A DNA stretch of 7,883 nt from contig CAMBQX010000080.1 of assembly GCA_945870085.1 (NCBI GenBank), forward strand, positions 1 to 7,883. Direction: 5' to 3'. Origin of the DNA: Bifidobacterium breve (GTDB taxonomy: Bacteria > Actinomycetota > Actinomycetes > S36-B12). The notes below the pieces were generated by a model. That model searched no databases. It had not been told where the DNA came from and saw only the letters and a program-made list of their open reading frames with translations. Shown piece by piece: positions 5,070 to 7,883 of the stretch (position 1 is the first letter of the stretch; every line of letters starts with the position of its first letter). The position numbers and the translations under genes are program-made.

Positions 5070-7421
5070 ATGAGTATGCAGCAGCCCCCGAGTAACTCCG
5101 ACCGAAGCCAGCCGGCCCCTGACCGCCGGCCGGGGTTTTTGGGCGCCCTGGTGCGGGTTGGGGCCATCTTGGCGGTCGCGGTGGTCGCTGGGCTGCTGCT
5201 GGGCCTGATGGCACTGCCCTTTGTTGGGGGCGCCGGAGTCGCGGCCCGCAATGTGGTCCAAAGCTTCGAAAGCCTGCCCGACTCAATCGTCACCCCGCCA
5301 CTACCCCAGCGCACCCGAATTTTGGCCGCCGACGGCACCGAACTGGCCGTGATCTACTACCAAAACCGAGTCGAAGTGCCATTGCTCAGTGTTGCTCCCC
5401 TCATGCGGCAGGCCGTCGTTTCGGTCGAGGACTCCCGGTACCTAAGCCATCACGGCGTAGACCTACGAGGTGCACTACGCGCTTTAGCAAGTAACACCTC
5501 GGCCGGAGGGGTACAAGAAGGTGCCTCGACCTTGACGATGCAGTACGTAAAGAACGTGCTAGTTAACGAAGCAACAACCCCCGAGGAACTCTCCGACGCA
5601 CGAGGTCAAAGTACACAGCGCAAACTACGCGAAGTACGTTACGCGCTGGCACTTGAGCGTGAGTACACCAAAGCCCAGATTCTGGAGCGATATCTAAATA
5701 TCGTTTACTTCGGTGGCGGAGCTTACGGAGTAGAAGCAGCAGCCCGGAGGTACTTCTCCAAATCTGCCGCCGACTTAACACTGGTCGAAGCCGCGACTTT
5801 GGCCGGCATCGTGCAACAGCCAGTGGCATTTGACCCACTGCGTAATCCCGAGCTTTCCCGAAAGCGCCGCAATGTCGTACTCAAGCGAATGGCCGACCAA
5901 GGTTATGTTTCACAAGTAGATGCACAGCAGGCCAGCTTGATACCTATGGCTGCAACTCTTCGCCCAAACAGTGTTGCAAACGGCTGCACCACTTCATACG
6001 CACCTTTCTTCTGTGACTACGTGTTGCAGACAATTCGCACCGACCCCACTTTCGGTGATACTTCAGAAGTTCGTGAAGCATTTTTGCGCCGCGGTGGCTA
6101 CACGATTCGTACTACCTTGGATTCTAAAGCCCAAGCTGGTGCGTTCACGGCGGTTACCGAGACGATCCCGATCACCGACGAAAGTAAGCGCGCCGCTGCC
6201 ATCAGCATGGTGCAACCGGGTACCGGAAACATCTTGGCGATGGCCCAAAACCGGTTGTGGGGTACCTCGGGAGTCGGCCGCACTACCTACAACTACAACG
6301 TCGATCGCTCATACAACGGCACCATAGGTATGCAAGCTGGGTCAACGTTCAAGATCTTCACCTTGGCGGCTGCTCTCGAATCCGGGATCTCACCACTTGA
6401 ACCGATTAGCTCACCATCACCGAATACTTTCGAAGGTTTCGTTAACTGCGAGACCGACGCCTCATTTGGGCCCGTGACTGTGCGCAACTCAACCGGGGCT
6501 GGAATATTTGGCATGGCGCAAGGCACCGCATACTCCGTCAACACTTATTTCATGGCACTTGAAGAGCGCACCGGGCTTTGCCGCCCGGCAGAAATCGCTG
6601 AATCAATGGGCGTATTCCGTGGCAGTGGTGAGCCGCTGCTACGGGTACCGTCTTTCACCCTAGGCACCATGGAGGTAACTCCGCTGGCGATGGCAAATGC
6701 CTATGCGACTTTTGCCGCCCATGGCATGTATTGCCAGCCTCGAGTGATTTTGGAGATCAGCGATCGAAATAACAAGTCGATACCGGTACCGCCTGAAAAA
6801 TGCGAGCAGGTTCTCGAACCGAATATTGCCGACACTGTTACTGCGCTGCTCACCAGTGTTATCGACGGCCCTATCCAAGGGCGCACCGGCGGTGCGATGT
6901 CACTACCAGATCGCCCCGCGGCCGGCAAGACGGGTACCACGAATGAATCAGCTGCAGTTTGGTTCTGTGGGTTCACTCCCGATATCGCTGCGGCGGTTTG
7001 GGTCGGCGATCCGCGCGGCGGCTTTGGGTATCCGATGAAGGATGTAACGGTCAACGGCAAGTACTACAGCCAAGTATTTGGCGGCACCCTGCCCGGGCCG
7101 ATCTGGCAGCAGGCAATGGAATCGGCACTGGCCGGCACCCTACCCACAGATTTCATACTCACCGCTGATTACGGTTTGCGCCCGGCTCGCGGCCTGAAAT
7201 CGCTACCCGGATTATTTGAGGTTGAAACCGGCGGTGATGTTTTCACCTTCGATAATTCCAATGCGGACGGCCTTGACCCCAATGCACCGGACCCAATCGC
7301 CGTGGATCCAGCCGCACCCATCGAGCCGGCCACAGAAGTTGCTCCGGTACCGGTTGCCCCCGTCGTACCGACACCCACACCGGTTGCCTCCGTCGTGCCG
7401 ACACCCACACCGACGGGTTAG
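5070..7421 (+). CDS. ponA2: Bifunctional class A penicillin-binding protein (transglycosylase/transpeptidase), PonA2-like
   Basis: A 783-residue peptidoglycan synthase that polymerises lipid II and cross-links stem peptides outside the membrane. It has a short Pro-rich cytoplasmic N-terminus (1-22), one membrane anchor (about 24-56), and a glycosyltransferase-51 domain with catalytic E120 (VEDSRYLSHHGVD), GASTLTMQ (151-158) and RKLREVRYALALE (184-196) followed by ERYLNIVYFGGGAYG. The transpeptidase domain has S425-TFK, S489-V-N and K620-T-G-T. Paired cysteines C306 and C315 lie between the domains. M157 stands where many family members have Gln. Past residue about 735 the tail is Pro/Ala/Val/Thr-rich, ending in two copies of PVA[P/S]VVPTPT; I see no PASTA domain, which M. 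tuberculosis PonA2 has. ATG 5070 has only a weak GGA at 5061; ATG 5076 is also possible. It is divergent from whiB4 and convergent with the YqeY gene. Confidence 0.94.
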   Translation: MSMQQPPSNSDRSQPAPDRRPGFLGALVRVGAILAVAVVAGLLLGLMALPFVGGAGVAARNVVQSFESLPDSIVTPPLPQRTRILAADGTELAVIYYQNRVEVPLLSVAPLMRQAVVSVEDSRYLSHHGVDLRGALRALASNTSAGGVQEGASTLTMQYVKNVLVNEATTPEELSDARGQSTQRKLREVRYALALEREYTKAQILERYLNIVYFGGGAYGVEAAARRYFSKSAADLTLVEAATLAGIVQQPVAFDPLRNPELSRKRRNVVLKRMADQGYVSQVDAQQASLIPMAATLRPNSVANGCTTSYAPFFCDYVLQTIRTDPTFGDTSEVREAFLRRGGYTIRTTLDSKAQAGAFTAVTETIPITDESKRAAAISMVQPGTGNILAMAQNRLWGTSGVGRTTYNYNVDRSYNGTIGMQAGSTFKIFTLAAALESGISPLEPISSPSPNTFEGFVNCETDASFGPVTVRNSTGAGIFGMAQGTAYSVNTYFMALEERTGLCRPAEIAESMGVFRGSGEPLLRVPSFTLGTMEVTPLAMANAYATFAAHGMYCQPRVILEISDRNNKSIPVPPEKCEQVLEPNIADTVTALLTSVIDGPIQGRTGGAMSLPDRPAAGKTGTTNESAAVWFCGFTPDIAAAVWVGDPRGGFGYPMKDVTVNGKYYSQVFGGTLPGPIWQQAMESALAGTLPTDFILTADYGLRPARGLKSLPGLFEVETGGDVFTFDNSNADGLDPNAPDPIAVDPAAPIEPATEVAPVPVAPVVPTPTPVASVVPTPTPTG
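7351..7410 (+). repeat. Two tandem 30-bp repeats in the ponA2 tail
   Basis: Copies 7351-7380 and 7381-7410 match at 28 of 30 positions (differences at unit positions 9 and 17). They keep frame and encode two PVA[P/S]VVPTPT units. The near identity suggests a recent in-frame duplication, and copy number may vary between strains. Confidence 0.9.
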
Positions 7422-7425
7422 TGAC

Positions 7426-7451
7426 TACATACCTAACAATTACATACCTAA
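7426..7451. repeat. Direct repeat of 11 bp spanning the ponA2/yqeY junction
   Basis: TACATACCTAA occurs at 7426-7436 and 7441-7451, a 15-bp period. The first copy lies in the 18-bp gap after the ponA2 stop; the second covers the last codons and most of the stop of the YqeY gene. It looks like a small tandem duplication at the junction. No terminator hairpin is visible in this gap. Confidence 0.8.
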
Positions 7452-7883
7452 TGCGCCGCGCACCAGCGCAGCAACCTGACCACCATCGGCACGGCCCTTA
7501 ACCTGCGGCTGCACGAGCTTCATAACCGCACCCATCGCTGCTTGGCCAGTGGCCCCATCGGCCGCAACTTGTGCGACGGCTGCATCAACCACCGCCTTGA
7601 CTTCGGCTTCACTCATCAACTCCGGCAGATACTTTGCAATAACACTGAGCTCTGCTCGTTCGCGATCGGCAAGTTCGGGGCGCTTTGCGGTGTCATAAGC
7701 CTCGGCTGACTCCCGCCGCTTCTTAGCCTCGCGCCCTAATACCGTCAAGACATCATCATCGGTTAACTCACGTGCCTGCTTCCCAGAGACTTCCTCACTC
7801 GTTATCGCGGTGAGAACCATGCGCAGGGTCGCCACGGTGAGCTCATCCCGGGCTTTCATTGCGGTCCTTAGATCACTTTGTAA
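7440..7883 (-). CDS. GatB/YqeY-domain protein, N-terminus beyond the right edge
   Basis: A YqeY-family protein with 147 codons visible and the start outside the window. The frame stays open past ATG 7859 to the edge, reading LQSDLRTA-MKARDELTVATLRM. That matches the usual YqeY N-terminus (LxxDLxxAMKxxDxxxxxTLRM, as in M. tuberculosis Rv3688c as I recall), so ATG 7859 is very probably internal. An AAGGA 5 nt before it is then only part of Leu-Arg codons. Later hallmarks are SGKQARELTDDDVLTVLGRE, IAKYLPELMSEAEV and the closing VKGRADGGQVAALV. The domain resembles the tail of the GatB subunit of the tRNA-dependent amidotransferase and may bind tRNA, but the protein's role is not established. It converges on ponA2 with 18 bp between stops. 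Confidence 0.93.
   Translation of the reverse strand, partial: LQSDLRTAMKARDELTVATLRMVLTAITSEEVSGKQARELTDDDVLTVLGREAKKRRESAEAYDTAKRPELADRERAELSVIAKYLPELMSEAEVKAVVDAAVAQVAADGATGQAAMGAVMKLVQPQVKGRADGGQVAALVRGALGM

Noticed and set aside
4951..5338. Overlapping minus-strand frames of 94-111 codons upstream of and over the start of ponA2
   Set aside because: Low-complexity Pro/Arg/Gly products covering the regulatory gap and the ponA2 membrane anchor. They would put a gene across the ponA2 promoter and have no homology pattern I recognise.
1..7883. Mobile elements, CRISPR arrays, tRNA or rRNA genes, toxin-antitoxin or phage-defence genes
   Set aside because: No transposase motif, terminal inverted repeats, regularly spaced repeats, tRNA-like cloverleaf or rRNA sequence was seen; all but short gaps are filled by recognised housekeeping-type genes.

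Overview
The window is a piece of an actinobacterial chromosome. The evidence is a WhiB-family iron-sulfur regulator, a Crp of the mycobacterial GlxR/Crp type, paired ArsA/Get3-like ATPases and a PonA2-type penicillin-binding protein. They lie in the order known from Mycobacterium tuberculosis (crp, Rv3677c, Rv3678c, Rv3678A, Rv3679, Rv3680, whiB4, ponA2) and, recalled less exactly, from the wblA region of Streptomyces. Base composition looks moderate for the phylum (mid-50s percent GC by eye, not computed), and Leu TTA codons are common. This argues against Streptomyces or Mycobacterium and suits a lower-GC free-living actinobacterium. I cannot name the genus. Gene density is very high and I see no mobile element, RNA gene, CRISPR array or sign of recent transfer.

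Left part (1-2369). The 3' end of crp runs rightward and meets a leftward four-gene operon tail to tail. Read 5' to 3', the operon is a 51-residue DUF4177 protein, a RidA-family protein, a NUDT19-like Nudix hydrolase and a metallo-beta-lactamase-fold hydrolase. Spacings are 17 bp, 3 bp and a 4-bp GTGA overlap, so the genes are probably co-transcribed and partly coupled. Three of the four are small hydrolase or deaminase-type proteins, which suggests metabolite clean-up. That reading is an inference.

Middle (2370-4581). A 62-bp divergent gap drives DUF4177 leftward and two ArsA/Get3-like ATPases rightward. The ATPases overlap by TTGA, so they are probably made together and may work as a heteromer. 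Only the first keeps the signature lysine of the deviant Walker A motif. No arsenite-handling genes or ArsA metal-site cysteines are present.

Right part (4562-7883). A WhiB4/WblA-type regulator runs leftward and overlaps the second ATPase gene by 20 bp at the 3' ends. It is divergent, across a 193-bp gap, from a bifunctional class A penicillin-binding protein. That protein carries a proline-rich, internally duplicated tail where PonA2 of M. tuberculosis has a PASTA domain. A leftward YqeY-family gene converges on it and runs off the right edge.

Taken together this is a conserved actinobacterial neighbourhood, not an obviously new system. The least explained parts are the joint conservation of a Get3-like ATPase pair with a redox-sensing WhiB and a peptidoglycan synthase, the unusual Nudix box, the DUF4177 protein, and three tail-to-tail gene junctions with little or no room for terminators.
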